Shown: in pieces, positions 35,253 to 43,465 of the stretch
Layout of the letters: each line of letters opens with the position of its first letter
How positions within the stretch are numbered: the stretch's first letter is position 1
Assembly: GCA_035525375.1 (NCBI GenBank)
Contig: DATLEI010000006.1
Coordinates: forward strand, 1 to 44,303
Source of the DNA: JALZBN01 sp035525375
Lineage (GTDB): Bacteria > Actinomycetota > Acidimicrobiia > Acidimicrobiales > AC-14
Length of the DNA stretch: 44,303 nt
Direction: 5' to 3'
Program-made: the position numbers and the translations under genes
Notes under the pieces: generated by a model
What the model was told of the DNA's origin: nothing
The model's input: only the letters and a program-made list of their open reading frames with translations
Database searches by the model: none

Positions 35253-35281
35253 TTGACTTCGGTTTTAACAGCGTATAAGAA
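35253..35281 (+). promoter_or_regulatory. Putative promoter of the tetR-VOC operon
   Basis: TTGACT (35253-35258), then TATAAG (35274-35279, spacer 15) or TAAGAA (35276-35281, spacer 17), then ATG 35291. This 30-base A+T-rich patch stands out from its surroundings and is the likely control region between ltrA and tetR. Confidence 0.5.
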
Positions 35282-35290
35282 TAACGGACG

Positions 35291-35905
35291 ATGTCAAAGA
35301 CAGAGCTCAGCCCGGACTGGCGGGAGTCCCGACGTCAGTCGGCGCGCGCCGCCATCCTCGAAGCCGCCTGGGCGGCAGTGAGAGACGAAGGCCTGGCCGC
35401 CCTTTCTCTGCGTGACCTGGCGCGCCGGGCCGGCATCACGACGCCAACCGTGTACGCCTATTTCGAGTCCAAGAACAGCATTTACGACGCCATGTTCGGC
35501 CAGGCCGCCGCTGGGTTCGAACGAACCATGGGTGGGCCCTACGACGTGGGCGCGCCGCGAGAAGTGCTCGTTGCCAGCCTGCGTCGCTTCATCGAGTTCT
35601 GCACCGCCGACATCCCCCGGTACCAGTTGCTCTTCCAGCGGACGATCCCGGGGTTCCGACCTTCGCCGGAGTCCTACGAGCCGGCAGTACGGGCGTTGGT
35701 CCACGCTCGTGAAGTTCTGGCGCTCAACGGTGCCACTCGCGATCGCCAGCTCGACCTGTGGACCGCGCTCACCATCGGCCTCGTCGACCAGCAGATCGCC
35801 AACGAGCCCGGGGGTGACCGCTGGGTCCGTCTGAGCGACGACCTGGTGACCATGTTCTTGACCTATTGCAATCCACCGAAAGCAGCGAGAAAGGATCGGA
35901 AATGA
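35291..35905 (+). CDS. TetR-family transcription regulator
   Basis: 204 residues. The N-terminal helix-turn-helix spans about 15-62 (ARAAILEAAWAAVRDEGLAA, LSLRDLARRAGITTPTVYAYFESKNSIYDAMF). The C-terminal ligand-binding part has a LWTALTIGLVDQQIANEPGGDRW segment as in the WHG-type TetR group. The ligand is unknown. The stop overlaps the ATG of the VOC gene (ATGA), and the gene diverges from ltrA. Confidence 0.94.
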   Translation: MSKTELSPDWRESRRQSARAAILEAAWAAVRDEGLAALSLRDLARRAGITTPTVYAYFESKNSIYDAMFGQAAAGFERTMGGPYDVGAPREVLVASLRRFIEFCTADIPRYQLLFQRTIPGFRPSPESYEPAVRALVHAREVLALNGATRDRQLDLWTALTIGLVDQQIANEPGGDRWVRLSDDLVTMFLTYCNPPKAARKDRK

Positions 35906-36336
35906 CCTCAGTCACTCTGCCCCGGCTACACCACATGGCGCTCACCGTCACCGACGTCGACGCGAGCGTGCGGTGGTATGAGGAAATCTTCGGGGTGCAG
36001 TTCAAGATGGACGTGCCCCACGAGGGTGGTGTCGGGAAGCTCCTCGCCGACGAGACCATGCAACTCGTGATCGTGCTGCACCGCCACGACGGCAACGACC
36101 TGGGCACCTTCGCGGAAACGGTCACCGGTCTGGATCACGTTGGTTTCATGGTGCCGTCGCGCGCCGACCTCGTGGCCTGGCAGGAGCACCTCGAAGCGAA
36201 GGGCGTGGTCCAAAGCGAGCCCGCGGCCAAGCCGCTCACTCAGGCAGCCATCGCTGATGAGAGCTACGGCTCGGTCCTCGTCTTCCGCGATCCCGACAAC
36301 ATTCAGCTCGAGCTGTTCTCGCCGCCCGGCTCGTAA
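35902..36336 (+). CDS. VOC-family (glyoxalase/dioxygenase-like) protein
   Basis: 144 residues, two beta-alpha-beta-beta-beta modules. LHHMALTVTDVDASVRWYEEIFG opens the first; GLDHVGFMVPSRADLVAWQEHLEAKG opens the second. FRDPDNIQLELFSPPG closes with the conserved Glu. The His, His and Glu are the likely metal ligands. A GGATCGGAA lies before the ATG, which overlaps the tetR stop. The substrate is unknown; TetR-VOC pairs often concern small toxic or aromatic molecules, which is only suggestive. Confidence 0.92.
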   Translation: MTSVTLPRLHHMALTVTDVDASVRWYEEIFGVQFKMDVPHEGGVGKLLADETMQLVIVLHRHDGNDLGTFAETVTGLDHVGFMVPSRADLVAWQEHLEAKGVVQSEPAAKPLTQAAIADESYGSVLVFRDPDNIQLELFSPPGS

Positions 36337-36362
36337 GCACACCGGTGCCGGCGCGCTGTCGG

Positions 36363-36368
36363 TAGCGT
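36363..36368 (+). promoter_or_regulatory. Putative -10 box of the potassium channel gene
   Basis: TAGCGT, nine bases before ATG 36378. The short GGAG between them is too close to the ATG for a good ribosome site, so a near-leaderless start is possible. Confidence 0.35.
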
Positions 36369-36377
36369 CAGCGGAGT

Positions 36378-37442
36378 ATGGACCGACAGCGCCTCGGACG
36401 ACAGCGCTTGGGACGGGGCGGTAGGACGCGCCGCCTCAACCAAACCCGCCGGGTCAGGGTCGTGGCGTGGCGCGTGCGGATCCCACTCGCGCTGCTGGCT
36501 TTCACCCTTGTGTACGGCACCGTGGGTTACGCGGTGCTCGAGCACTTCAGCATCCTCGATTCGGTTTACATGACCCTCACCACGCTGACCACGGTTGGAT
36601 TCGGCGAGATCCATCCCCTCAGCCAGTCGGGGCGCGTCTTCACCATGACCGTCATCGTCTTTGGTGTCTTGGGCACCTTCGGCTTGCTGGCCGAGTTCAC
36701 CGCCCTGCTGGCCAGTGGCCAGGTTGGCAAGTTTCTCGAGAGGAGATCGATGCAGCGCGAAATCCGAGACCTTGAACACCACTACGTCATCTGCGCCTAC
36801 GGGCGGGTCGGACGCGCCGCCGCTCAGGAGTTGGTCGAGCAGGGCGCCCAGGTGGTGGTGATCGAATCGAAGGTCGAGCTGGAGCCGATGCTCGTGCAGT
36901 CGGGCCTGCCGTACCTCGTAGCGGACCCGACCCAGGAGTCCGTGCTCGAAGAGGCCGGGATCCATCGGGCGGAGGCGCTGCTCTGCGCGGTCGACTCCGA
37001 CGCGATCAACGTGTACATCACCCTCACGGCGCGGGCGATGAATCCCAACCTGTTCATCATCGCCCGGGCGTCGAGCCCTGACGCGGTCGACAAGCTCGAA
37101 CGGGCCGGCAGTAACCGCGTCGTCTCCCCGTACACAGTCAGCGGCGCGCGCATGGCGTCGCTCGGGCTCAGTCCCGCAGTGATCGAGTTCGCCGAGATGG
37201 TGAGCGTGGCGCCCGATCTGCGGATTGAGGAGCTGGTCGTCGGTGAAGGGTCGCCGATGGCGCCATCAACCGTTCGCCAGGTGTGCGAGCCCTACGAAGG
37301 GGTGATGGTTCTCGCGGTCAAGCGCCCCGCAGGCGAGCTGGTCGTGCCGCCCGGCGCGGACACGATCGTGAACGAGGGTGACGTATTGATCATCCTGGGG
37401 CCGGCTGAACCACTGGCCCAGCTGGCCAAGCAAGCCACCTGA
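36378..37442 (+). CDS. Two-helix potassium channel with RCK/TrkA domains
   Basis: 354 residues. Basic N-terminus, membrane helix about 34-55, pore loop with selectivity filter TVGFG (72-76), membrane helix about 85-110. A RCK N domain follows (HYVICAYGRVGRAAAQELVEQGAQVVVIE, Rossmann glycine motif with the acidic E at the strand end) to about 260, then a TrkA-C domain (about 270-354). This is the MthK/GsuK plan: a ligand-gated potassium channel. The motif YGRVGR favours a nucleotide-binding RCK. The N-terminal 30 residues are unusually Arg-rich with a repeated RQRLGR. Confidence 0.94.
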   Translation: MDRQRLGRQRLGRGGRTRRLNQTRRVRVVAWRVRIPLALLAFTLVYGTVGYAVLEHFSILDSVYMTLTTLTTVGFGEIHPLSQSGRVFTMTVIVFGVLGTFGLLAEFTALLASGQVGKFLERRSMQREIRDLEHHYVICAYGRVGRAAAQELVEQGAQVVVIESKVELEPMLVQSGLPYLVADPTQESVLEEAGIHRAEALLCAVDSDAINVYITLTARAMNPNLFIIARASSPDAVDKLERAGSNRVVSPYTVSGARMASLGLSPAVIEFAEMVSVAPDLRIEELVVGEGSPMAPSTVRQVCEPYEGVMVLAVKRPAGELVVPPGADTIVNEGDVLIILGPAEPLAQLAKQAT

Positions 37443-37566
37443 CCTGTCGGCCTCCAGCGCGCCGCGGCCGCGCCGAAAATCGATCCGACGTTCTCCTCCT
37501 GACCCATGTCCCAAGTCTTGCCGATGCCTCAAGCGCGAGTATTTGTCGGTAGCTGAAGTGGCGCAG

Positions 37567-37599
37567 GCCCCGCCGAGGCCGCCTGACGACCGGCGGGGC
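37567..37599. repeat. Inverted repeat, possible hairpin
   Basis: GCCCCGCCG (37567-37575) and CGGCGGGGC (37591-37599) are perfect 9-bp arms with a 15-base loop. It lies in the 203-base gap between the channel gene and the glycosylase gene, 46 bases before the GTG. No T-run follows. It could be a rho-independent-like terminator, a 5' leader hairpin or an operator. The rest of the gap shows nothing else clear. Confidence 0.5.
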
Positions 37600-37645
37600 G
37601 TAGCCTGCTCCCCTCGGATACCGAACCCCCTGAGGACACTACGCG

Positions 37646-38167
37646 GTGCAGACATTCCTTCCGTTCGAGAACTTCCGGCGCTCCGCTCAGGCGCTCGATG
37701 ACCGACGGCTCGGTAAGCAGAGAGTGGAGGCGCTCCAGGTCCTCAGGGCACTGACCCGACCGGTGTACGGGTGGAAGAGCCATCCCGCTGTGCTGCAGTG
37801 GAAGGGGTATGAGGAGGCGTTGGTGTCGTACACGCTCGAGGTGTGCGCGGAGTGGAATCGGCGGGGGTTCGCCGACACGGTTGCGGCGTCGATCACTGCC
37901 GAGCTGTCCGACGCCTGCGGGACGACAATTGTGCGCTCGCAGCCCGACCTGGCGCGCGCCGGCGCGCTACCCCCGTGGCTGGGCGACGATGCCTTTCACG
38001 CCGGCCACCAATCGGCCTTGGTCGGCAAGGACCCGGCGTACTACCGGGAGCAGTTCCCTGATTGGCCCGAGGGCCTTCCCTACTACTGGCCCGTGCGGTC
38101 TGAAGCGGTCGTGTCCCGGGAGCGGGCGAAGGCGGCACGCGACGCGGCGCGCGAGGGCAGGGCCTGA
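37646..38167 (+). CDS. Pyrimidine-dimer DNA glycosylase family protein (MSMEG_6728-like)
   Basis: 173 residues from GTG 37646. Landmarks are MQTFLPFENFRRSAQALDDRRLGKQRVEALQVLRAL at the start, WKSHPAVLQWKGYEEALVSYTLEVCAEW in the middle and PWLGDDAFHAGHQSALVGKDPAYYREQF near 110-137. The family is annotated as pyrimidine dimer DNA glycosylase (T4 DenV-like) or MSMEG_6728 protein. The N-terminal Thr of DenV is matched by Gln2-Thr3 here, so activity is uncertain. The gene stands alone. Confidence 0.85.
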   Translation: MQTFLPFENFRRSAQALDDRRLGKQRVEALQVLRALTRPVYGWKSHPAVLQWKGYEEALVSYTLEVCAEWNRRGFADTVAASITAELSDACGTTIVRSQPDLARAGALPPWLGDDAFHAGHQSALVGKDPAYYREQFPDWPEGLPYYWPVRSEAVVSRERAKAARDAAREGRA

Positions 38168-38257
38168 CGTTCGGGTCGCTCGAGACCCTGGTGCACCGGC
38201 TCGACAATCGGACGGGATCAGGGTCCACGAGGAGTTGTCCGTCCCCGGCTCCTCCAA

Positions 38258-38350
38258 TTACGAGATGCTGCCGGGAGGCAGGATCCACTCGACGGGCTGG
38301 TTGGTCACCGTGGCGATGAGGTCAAAGTCGTCGTCATAGTGCAATACCAT
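38258..38350 (-). pseudogene. C-terminal remnant of a VapC-type PIN-domain toxin
   Basis: Minus-strand codons read MVLHYDDDFDLIATVTNQPV followed by EWILPPGSIS and stop. This closely matches the final strand and helix of actinobacterial VapC toxins (LHYDxDFDxIAxxTxQPxEW then PxGS). The upstream codons in the same frame (38351-38390) lack PIN homology, and no VapB antitoxin gene is near. The rest of the toxin has been lost, with the crtI-like gene starting its 3' end at 38391. Confidence 0.7.
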
Positions 38351-38390
38351 CAGCGGATATCTCCGCCACTTCAGGTGCTCTCGGCATGCG

Positions 38391-39992
38391 CTATCGCGAC
38401 CGGGCGCCGACGGCGCGGAACCTTCGCTTCCATTTGTCCGCCGCAAGCGCGCCGCGCGCCGCGTTCGCTCCTGGCGCGCCGTGCACACCTCCCCCAGGAT
38501 GGGCTGAGGCCGAGGCCAGATAGAGGTTGCGGATTGGCGTCTCCGAACGGGCGAGCCCGGGGATGGGCCTGAAGATCAACTGCTGGTGGATCTGGGAACT
38601 TCCGCCGTTCACAGCTCCGCCGACGAGGTTGGCATTGGACGCCTCGAGCGTCGGGGGAGTGCCGATGTAGCGACCGAGGACGAGGTCACGGAAGCCCGGC
38701 GCGAGTGTCTCGATCTGGGCCTCGACCCGCTCGGCGAACGCCTCGCCCTCGGCATCGTCCCAGACACCCTTGAGGTTGCCGCCGGCGTCGCGACGCACGC
38801 GCTGAGGCACGTGGGTATAAGCCCACGCCGTCTCCGTCCCAGCGGGACTGCGCGTCGGGTCGGCGACACCCATCTGGCCAACGACCAGGGTCGGGCGCGC
38901 CGGGATCTCGCCACGCGCCAGTTGGCCCGACGTCTCGATGTAGTGGTCAAGGTGGTCAGCGACGTGAACGGTGGCGGCCCTCCTGGCGTCGCCGGCCGAC
39001 CATGGAATGGGTCCGTCGAGAGCCCAGTCAATTTTCACAGTCGCGTTGTCGTACTGAAAACGACGGAGGTCGTTGATGACTCGGGCCGGGAGGTGCTCGG
39101 CACCGATCATTTCCTGGTAGAGCGCCGGCGCGCCCACGTCGGCCAGAACGGCGCGCCCGGCTTGGTACTCGGTGCCATCCGCGGTTCTCACGCCGACGGC
39201 GCGTCCGTTACGAATAATGACCCTCGTCACCCTGGCGCCATAGACGAGGCGACCGCGGCGCGCCTCGAGTCGTGACACGAGGGCGCCGCTCAGGCGACCG
39301 GCCCCTCCCTCGGGAACGGGGAAGCCAAGCTGCTGGCCGATCGAGCACAGGAGCCAGCCGAACAAGCCGCTCGTGGCGCTGTCGGGAGCGAGATCGGTGT
39401 GGAGGGCCGCGCCGGTCAACAAGAGGCCGCCCTTCTGGCCCGCGAACTCCTCGTCAGCGAGGCGCTGAACCGACAGCAATCCGAAACGGGCGAAGTGCTG
39501 AACACCAGCGGCACCGAGACGGCCGACAAGCCGGGCCCCCGCAGTCACGGGCGGGAACGGGGACAGGAGGGCGTCGATCAGCGGATCACCGATGCGCTGC
39601 CACAGGTCGTACAGCTGCCGCCAGGCATCACCATCGCCTGGGGAGTCGGTGTCGAGGGAAGCGGTGGTCTCGTCGATGTCTGTCGACAGAACGGCTGCAG
39701 TGCCGTCTGCTCGGGGGTGGGCGAGAACGAGTGGTGATCGCCGCCACCGAAGCCCGAAGTGCTCCAGTCCGAGGCCGCTGAGTATGGGCGACGCCGCTCC
39801 CAATGGATAGAACGCACTGAAACGGTCGTGCACGAATCCCGGAAGGGTCAGCTCGCCGCTGCGGACCGCGCCGCCCGCATCTGCCTCTGCTTCGAGGACG
39901 ACGACCTCCCAGCCCGCGTCAGCCAAGACGTTTGCTGCCACGAGTCCGTTTGGCCCGGCTCCGATGACGATCGCGTCCGGCGCGTCACTCAT
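38391..39992 (-). CDS. CrtI-like FAD-dependent oxidoreductase
   Basis: 533 residues. The N-terminal Rossmann motif GAGPNGLVAANVLADAGWEVVVLEA (12-36) binds FAD. AVRSGELTLPGFVHDRFSAFYP follows as in the phytoene desaturase/NAD(P)-FAD oxidoreductase family. The C-terminal FAD block is NLYLASASAHPGGGVHGAPGANAAR. The family covers carotenoid desaturases, retinol saturases and many uncharacterised enzymes. No phytoene synthase or other carotenoid gene is nearby, so the substrate is open. The ATG at 39992 is the natural start, with 42 bases to the SRPBCC stop upstream. Confidence 0.92.
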   Translation of the reverse strand: MSDAPDAIVIGAGPNGLVAANVLADAGWEVVVLEAEADAGGAVRSGELTLPGFVHDRFSAFYPLGAASPILSGLGLEHFGLRWRRSPLVLAHPRADGTAAVLSTDIDETTASLDTDSPGDGDAWRQLYDLWQRIGDPLIDALLSPFPPVTAGARLVGRLGAAGVQHFARFGLLSVQRLADEEFAGQKGGLLLTGAALHTDLAPDSATSGLFGWLLCSIGQQLGFPVPEGGAGRLSGALVSRLEARRGRLVYGARVTRVIIRNGRAVGVRTADGTEYQAGRAVLADVGAPALYQEMIGAEHLPARVINDLRRFQYDNATVKIDWALDGPIPWSAGDARRAATVHVADHLDHYIETSGQLARGEIPARPTLVVGQMGVADPTRSPAGTETAWAYTHVPQRVRRDAGGNLKGVWDDAEGEAFAERVEAQIETLAPGFRDLVLGRYIGTPPTLEASNANLVGGAVNGGSSQIHQQLIFRPIPGLARSETPIRNLYLASASAHPGGGVHGAPGANAARGALAADKWKRRFRAVGARSR

Positions 39993-40034
39993 GGCGTGGT
40001 ACCGATGGCTTCGAACTCAGCGCACTCAGCCGAC

Positions 40035-40484
40035 TCAGCCGACGGTTGCGCCGGCGCGCACTTCGGCCAGTCGCTTGAGTCGGCGCAACGACTCCATGTT
40101 GCGCAGTTTGGTGAGCGCATCGAGGGCCGGATTCCACAGCGCCTCCCACGGGTTTCCTTTTGGGTGTTCCTCCATAGTCACCCGGGTGCCGGCGCCGTCC
40201 GGTTCGAGCGTGAGCGTGACTATCGCCCTGACGAATGGTAGGGCGCGCACGAGCATCACCAGATGATGGGGCGGCTCGGTCTCGATGCTCACAGTTTTGT
40301 CCTTCGTAGCAAGCAGGCCGACACCGACAGTGTGGTGAAACTCGCTCCCTGGCGCGGGCCACTCCTTGTCGTAGCCCCGGATCGACTTGTTGCCCACGAC
40401 CCAGATCTCGTACGACGGTGGGTCGGCGAGGATGCCCCACACCGTCTCCGGCGGGGCTTGAATGGTGATCGAGTTGTGCGACAT
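40035..40484 (-). CDS. SRPBCC (polyketide cyclase/START-like) protein
   Basis: 149 residues. HNSITIQAPPETVWGILADPPSYEIWV is the standard opening of the hydrophobic-ligand-binding SRPBCC fold. TLEPDGAGTRVTMEEHPKGNPW and the long C-terminal helix (ALDALTKLRNMESLRRLKRL) complete it. Same strand and just upstream of the crtI-like gene, so the two are likely co-transcribed; a lipid- or isoprenoid-binding role would be consistent. Its stop lies in a duplicated TCAGCCGAC element (40026-40043). Confidence 0.9.
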   Translation of the reverse strand: MSHNSITIQAPPETVWGILADPPSYEIWVVGNKSIRGYDKEWPAPGSEFHHTVGVGLLATKDKTVSIETEPPHHLVMLVRALPFVRAIVTLTLEPDGAGTRVTMEEHPKGNPWEALWNPALDALTKLRNMESLRRLKRLAEVRAGATVG

Positions 40485-40604
40485 TCAGGTTGCCCGATCC
40501 GTCTAGGGGGATAAAGGCACCGTCTACCCCAGATCGGTTGCAGCGAACCTCTCCGGTTCCGATCACGACACTGACGCGGGTGCATGGTGGCAGGATGCCC
40601 GGGC

Positions 40605-41429
40605 ATGAATCTTGCGGTCGCCATCCTGATTGTGGTGGGAGTGCCTGGCCTCGCGATTGCGGCCATGCTCGGGGTGCGTCGGAGGGCACCCGATGGCAGT
40701 TACTTCCACGACGGCGACCGCGCCGCCGGTGTGTTCGGCGTGCTCGCCACCGGCTTCGCCGTGCTGCTCGGTTTTGTCGTGTTCCTCGCGTTCACGAGCT
40801 ATGACTCGGCGAGGTCAGGTGCGGAGTCCGAGGCACGGGTCGTGGCCCAACAAGCCGAAACCGCGCAGCTGTTGCCCCCGTCGGTTTCCGGCGAGCTGAC
40901 CGCAGAGTTGATCTGCTACGGCCGTTCTGTCGCTGGCGTGCAGTGGGACCGGATGGAATCCGGAACCATCGGCGAGGACCCCAACCCCTGGGCCGTCCAG
41001 CTGTTCCGCACTCTCGTCAAGGTCGATCCCCAAACGGCAACGGAGCAATCGGCGTACGACAAGTGGCTCGACGAGCGATCAGCTCGTGAGGACGCTCGCC
41101 AGGATCGGATTCACGGCGCGACGGGCGTGATTCCCCTGCCGCTCTGGTTGGTACTCCTCTTCACGGCGGGGCTGATCTTCGTGTACATGCTGTTCTTCGC
41201 CGACAGCGGCGAGCGGGCGGTGGTTCAGGCGCTGCTCATGGGCACGGTCACCGCCGTGCTCGTGTCGACGCTGCTCCTCCTGCAGTTCCTGAACAATCCG
41301 TTTCATCCGGGCGTGGGGGGGCTCCACCCCGACGCGATGGAGCGAACGTTGAGGATCATCGACCAGCAAGTCACCACCACCGGAGTGCGCACACCACTCC
41401 CGTGCGATGCCAGAGGCAACGCTTTGTAG
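40605..41429 (+). CDS. DUF4239/bestrophin-like membrane protein A
   Basis: 274 residues from ATG 40605 (ATG 40584 is in frame but less likely). Two N-terminal membrane helices (LAVAILIVVGVPGLAIAAML and AGVFGVLATGFAVLLGFVVFLAF), a soluble helical middle of about 110 residues, and two C-terminal membrane helices. SYDSARSGAESEARVVAQQAETAQLL after helix 2 and NPFHPGVGGLHPDAMERTL near the end are typical of DUF4239 proteins. Function unknown; bestrophins are anion channels, but that link is distant. Convergent with the next gene, one base apart. Confidence 0.85.
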   Translation: MNLAVAILIVVGVPGLAIAAMLGVRRRAPDGSYFHDGDRAAGVFGVLATGFAVLLGFVVFLAFTSYDSARSGAESEARVVAQQAETAQLLPPSVSGELTAELICYGRSVAGVQWDRMESGTIGEDPNPWAVQLFRTLVKVDPQTATEQSAYDKWLDERSAREDARQDRIHGATGVIPLPLWLVLLFTAGLIFVYMLFFADSGERAVVQALLMGTVTAVLVSTLLLLQFLNNPFHPGVGGLHPDAMERTLRIIDQQVTTTGVRTPLPCDARGNAL

Positions 41430-41430
41430 T

Positions 41431-42222
41431 TCACGTTCGGAAAAACCCGGCCTCGAGATCTCTAAGGACTGAGTCGATCGGCTGGCCGCTCACGATGAGC
41501 GCACCGTCCCACGGCGCGCTGAGTGCGAACAGCAACGCCAGGCTGAGAGCTACAACAACAGCGAGTCCCGCGACGAGGAGTGACGGGCGCACACTCGAGC
41601 GGAATGTCAGCGCTCCCGCGTTGACGATGAGCGCCACACCGCTCGCGATCAGGGTGACGATGTAGAGCACCGGAAGTTTGTGCGACGCGGCGGCAAGGCG
41701 ATCGCGGCGCTCCATAGTGAGGGCGTCGAGAGAGGCGAGGAGCTCAGTGCTCGTTGGCGTCCCGAGGGCGGTGCGGGCGGCCTCAGTCCTGACCACCCGT
41801 TGGAGGTTGGCCAGCGCGCGTGCCGTTCTCGGGTCGGCGCGCTCGGAACTTCCCCCACCGCGCCATTCGCTGGCGCGAGTCGCGCGCAGGTACTCCCCGA
41901 GGGCACCCTGAATTGGAGCAGTTGCGGCGCCCTGGCCCGTGGCCGTCCACGCCAGCCGAGACGCTTCCGCAGCTTCGGTGCTCACGATGTCCTGTGCTGA
42001 TCGCAAGTACGCCGCTTCGCTGGCAAGCGTGAGCGCCATCAGCACGGCGAAGGCGGCCCCGAGCGCGGGCATGAGCGGCGCGGCAATCGCCTGCACGTGG
42101 TCGCGCTCCGGGTCCGGGACGAGGGCGCGAATCGTCGTCCGACTTGCTGCCGCGACCAAGAGGGCGAAGGCGAGCGATCCCGAGACGAGCAGGCCGGCCG
42201 GAAGCGAGGCAAGCCACGTCAT
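41431..42222 (-). CDS. DUF4239-like membrane protein B
   Basis: 263 residues with the same plan as protein A: two N-terminal helices (SLPAGLLVSGSLAFALLVAA; LMPALGAAFAVLMALTLA), a soluble helical region starting SEAAYLRSAQDIVSTEAAEASRLAW, and two C-terminal helices. It ends DLEAGFFRT, with an internal SAPWDGALIVSGQPI equivalent to the C-terminal loop of DUF4239 proteins. The ATG overlaps the phosphodiester glycosidase stop (ATGA), so it is the second gene of that operon. Confidence 0.82.
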   Translation of the reverse strand: MTWLASLPAGLLVSGSLAFALLVAAASRTTIRALVPDPERDHVQAIAAPLMPALGAAFAVLMALTLASEAAYLRSAQDIVSTEAAEASRLAWTATGQGAATAPIQGALGEYLRATRASEWRGGGSSERADPRTARALANLQRVVRTEAARTALGTPTSTELLASLDALTMERRDRLAAASHKLPVLYIVTLIASGVALIVNAGALTFRSSVRPSLLVAGLAVVVALSLALLFALSAPWDGALIVSGQPIDSVLRDLEAGFFRT

Positions 42223-43415
42223 CGCCAGACTGTAAGCAGTCGCGCCGTCCCTCGGTTGACCCGCCAGTGGACGGCGTGGCCGGCCAGCACAATGGCGGCG
42301 AGAACCATCGCGAAACCGGCCAGGGGACGGGGCTGCCCGGCTGATGGTGAGCTGGCAAGAATCACCTCCGGCACGTTGAAGCGATCCTCGTCGAACATTG
42401 CTACATCTGGGACGACCGCCGCAGGTTCCGGCCGGGCGACTGCCGGTGCGGGTTCGGGGACGGCCGCCGGCGCGGGGTCGGTGGTGGTCGCCGGCGCCTC
42501 GACGGGGTCCGCCCGAGCTGCCGGGGCAGGAGTGACGGGGCCCGACGCCACGTCCGGCGGTTCCGGGGCCGCCGCAATCGTGGGCGCGGCCGGGGCGGGT
42601 GGTGCCGTGGCCTTCGGCACAACCACCCAGGCGTTGGTCAGCAAACGCTCCGCTCCGTCACTGGGCGTATTGACCACGTTTCCGTTGATCACGAGAGTCG
42701 TCGATCCGCCACCGTCCAGGTTGATGGCGTTCACCGCGCCCAGCTCCAACATCATGGCCGCGCCTTCGGCGAGTGTCACCCCCCGGCTGTGCGGTGACCG
42801 GCCGTCGACGGTGACGATGAACTTCTGGCCCGTGGGGTTCCATCCGATGAAGCTGCGCGGCCCCGGGCCTTGGGCAAACGGTGTCGGTTCATCGATCACC
42901 TGAGGCTGGCCGTCAACGACGAGGGGGTAAGACGCGCCCGTGCTCTGGTACGCCTCGGGACGCAAGTCCACGTCTATGAAAAGGCGGTTGGCGATGTCGA
43001 GGGTGAGTTGCCAGTGAGCGGGCACGGGTAGTCCCGGCATGGCGACGAGCACGTGCCCGTCCGTGACCAGAGCCCCTAGAGGCTGGCCACCGCGGTCGAA
43101 GAAGTCGCCGTTGATAGCTACCAGGCATTGCGCCCGCCGGCAGAGTTCGCTGGCCGGCTCCTTCTGAGCCCGCCCGCCGGCGTCGACCATCACGGTCTTC
43201 AGCTCCACCTCGGCGTAGGGCTCGATCACGACCACGTTGATGACGTTGGGGCCTTCGGGGTCGTGCATCGTGTAGTGCTCGAGGCCGGGTGCGAGGGTGG
43301 CATGGGACACCTCGACCGTCGGTTCGGCCTCGGCCGCCGGCGCGGTTTGACCGAGCACGATGGCTACGGTCATCGACGCCACCAGAATCTGCTGACGCAC
43401 CGTTGTCGAGAACAT
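42219..43415 (-). CDS. Phosphodiester glycosidase (NAGPA) family protein
   Basis: 398 residues. Signal peptide to about residue 30 (VASMTVAIVLGQTAPAAEA). The NAGPA domain spans about 35-270, with QCLVAINGDFFDRGGQPLGAL, RSFIGWNPTGQKFIVTVDGR and AVNAINLDGGGSTTLVINGN. A long Ala/Pro/Val-rich spacer follows (about 275-345), then a C-terminal membrane helix (LAGFAMVLAAIVLAGHAV) and a basic tail. It is thus a membrane-anchored exoenzyme that could remove capping sugar-phosphates from wall polymers or glycans; the substrate is inferred only from the family. The helix and tail resemble a sorting-like anchor. Confidence 0.9.
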   Translation of the reverse strand: MFSTTVRQQILVASMTVAIVLGQTAPAAEAEPTVEVSHATLAPGLEHYTMHDPEGPNVINVVVIEPYAEVELKTVMVDAGGRAQKEPASELCRRAQCLVAINGDFFDRGGQPLGALVTDGHVLVAMPGLPVPAHWQLTLDIANRLFIDVDLRPEAYQSTGASYPLVVDGQPQVIDEPTPFAQGPGPRSFIGWNPTGQKFIVTVDGRSPHSRGVTLAEGAAMMLELGAVNAINLDGGGSTTLVINGNVVNTPSDGAERLLTNAWVVVPKATAPPAPAAPTIAAAPEPPDVASGPVTPAPAARADPVEAPATTTDPAPAAVPEPAPAVARPEPAAVVPDVAMFDEDRFNVPEVILASSPSAGQPRPLAGFAMVLAAIVLAGHAVHWRVNRGTARLLTVWR

Positions 43416-43465
43416 GGCAGTGACATAACGCCACCGGAGTCGGGATTGTTTCAGACGACCCGTCG

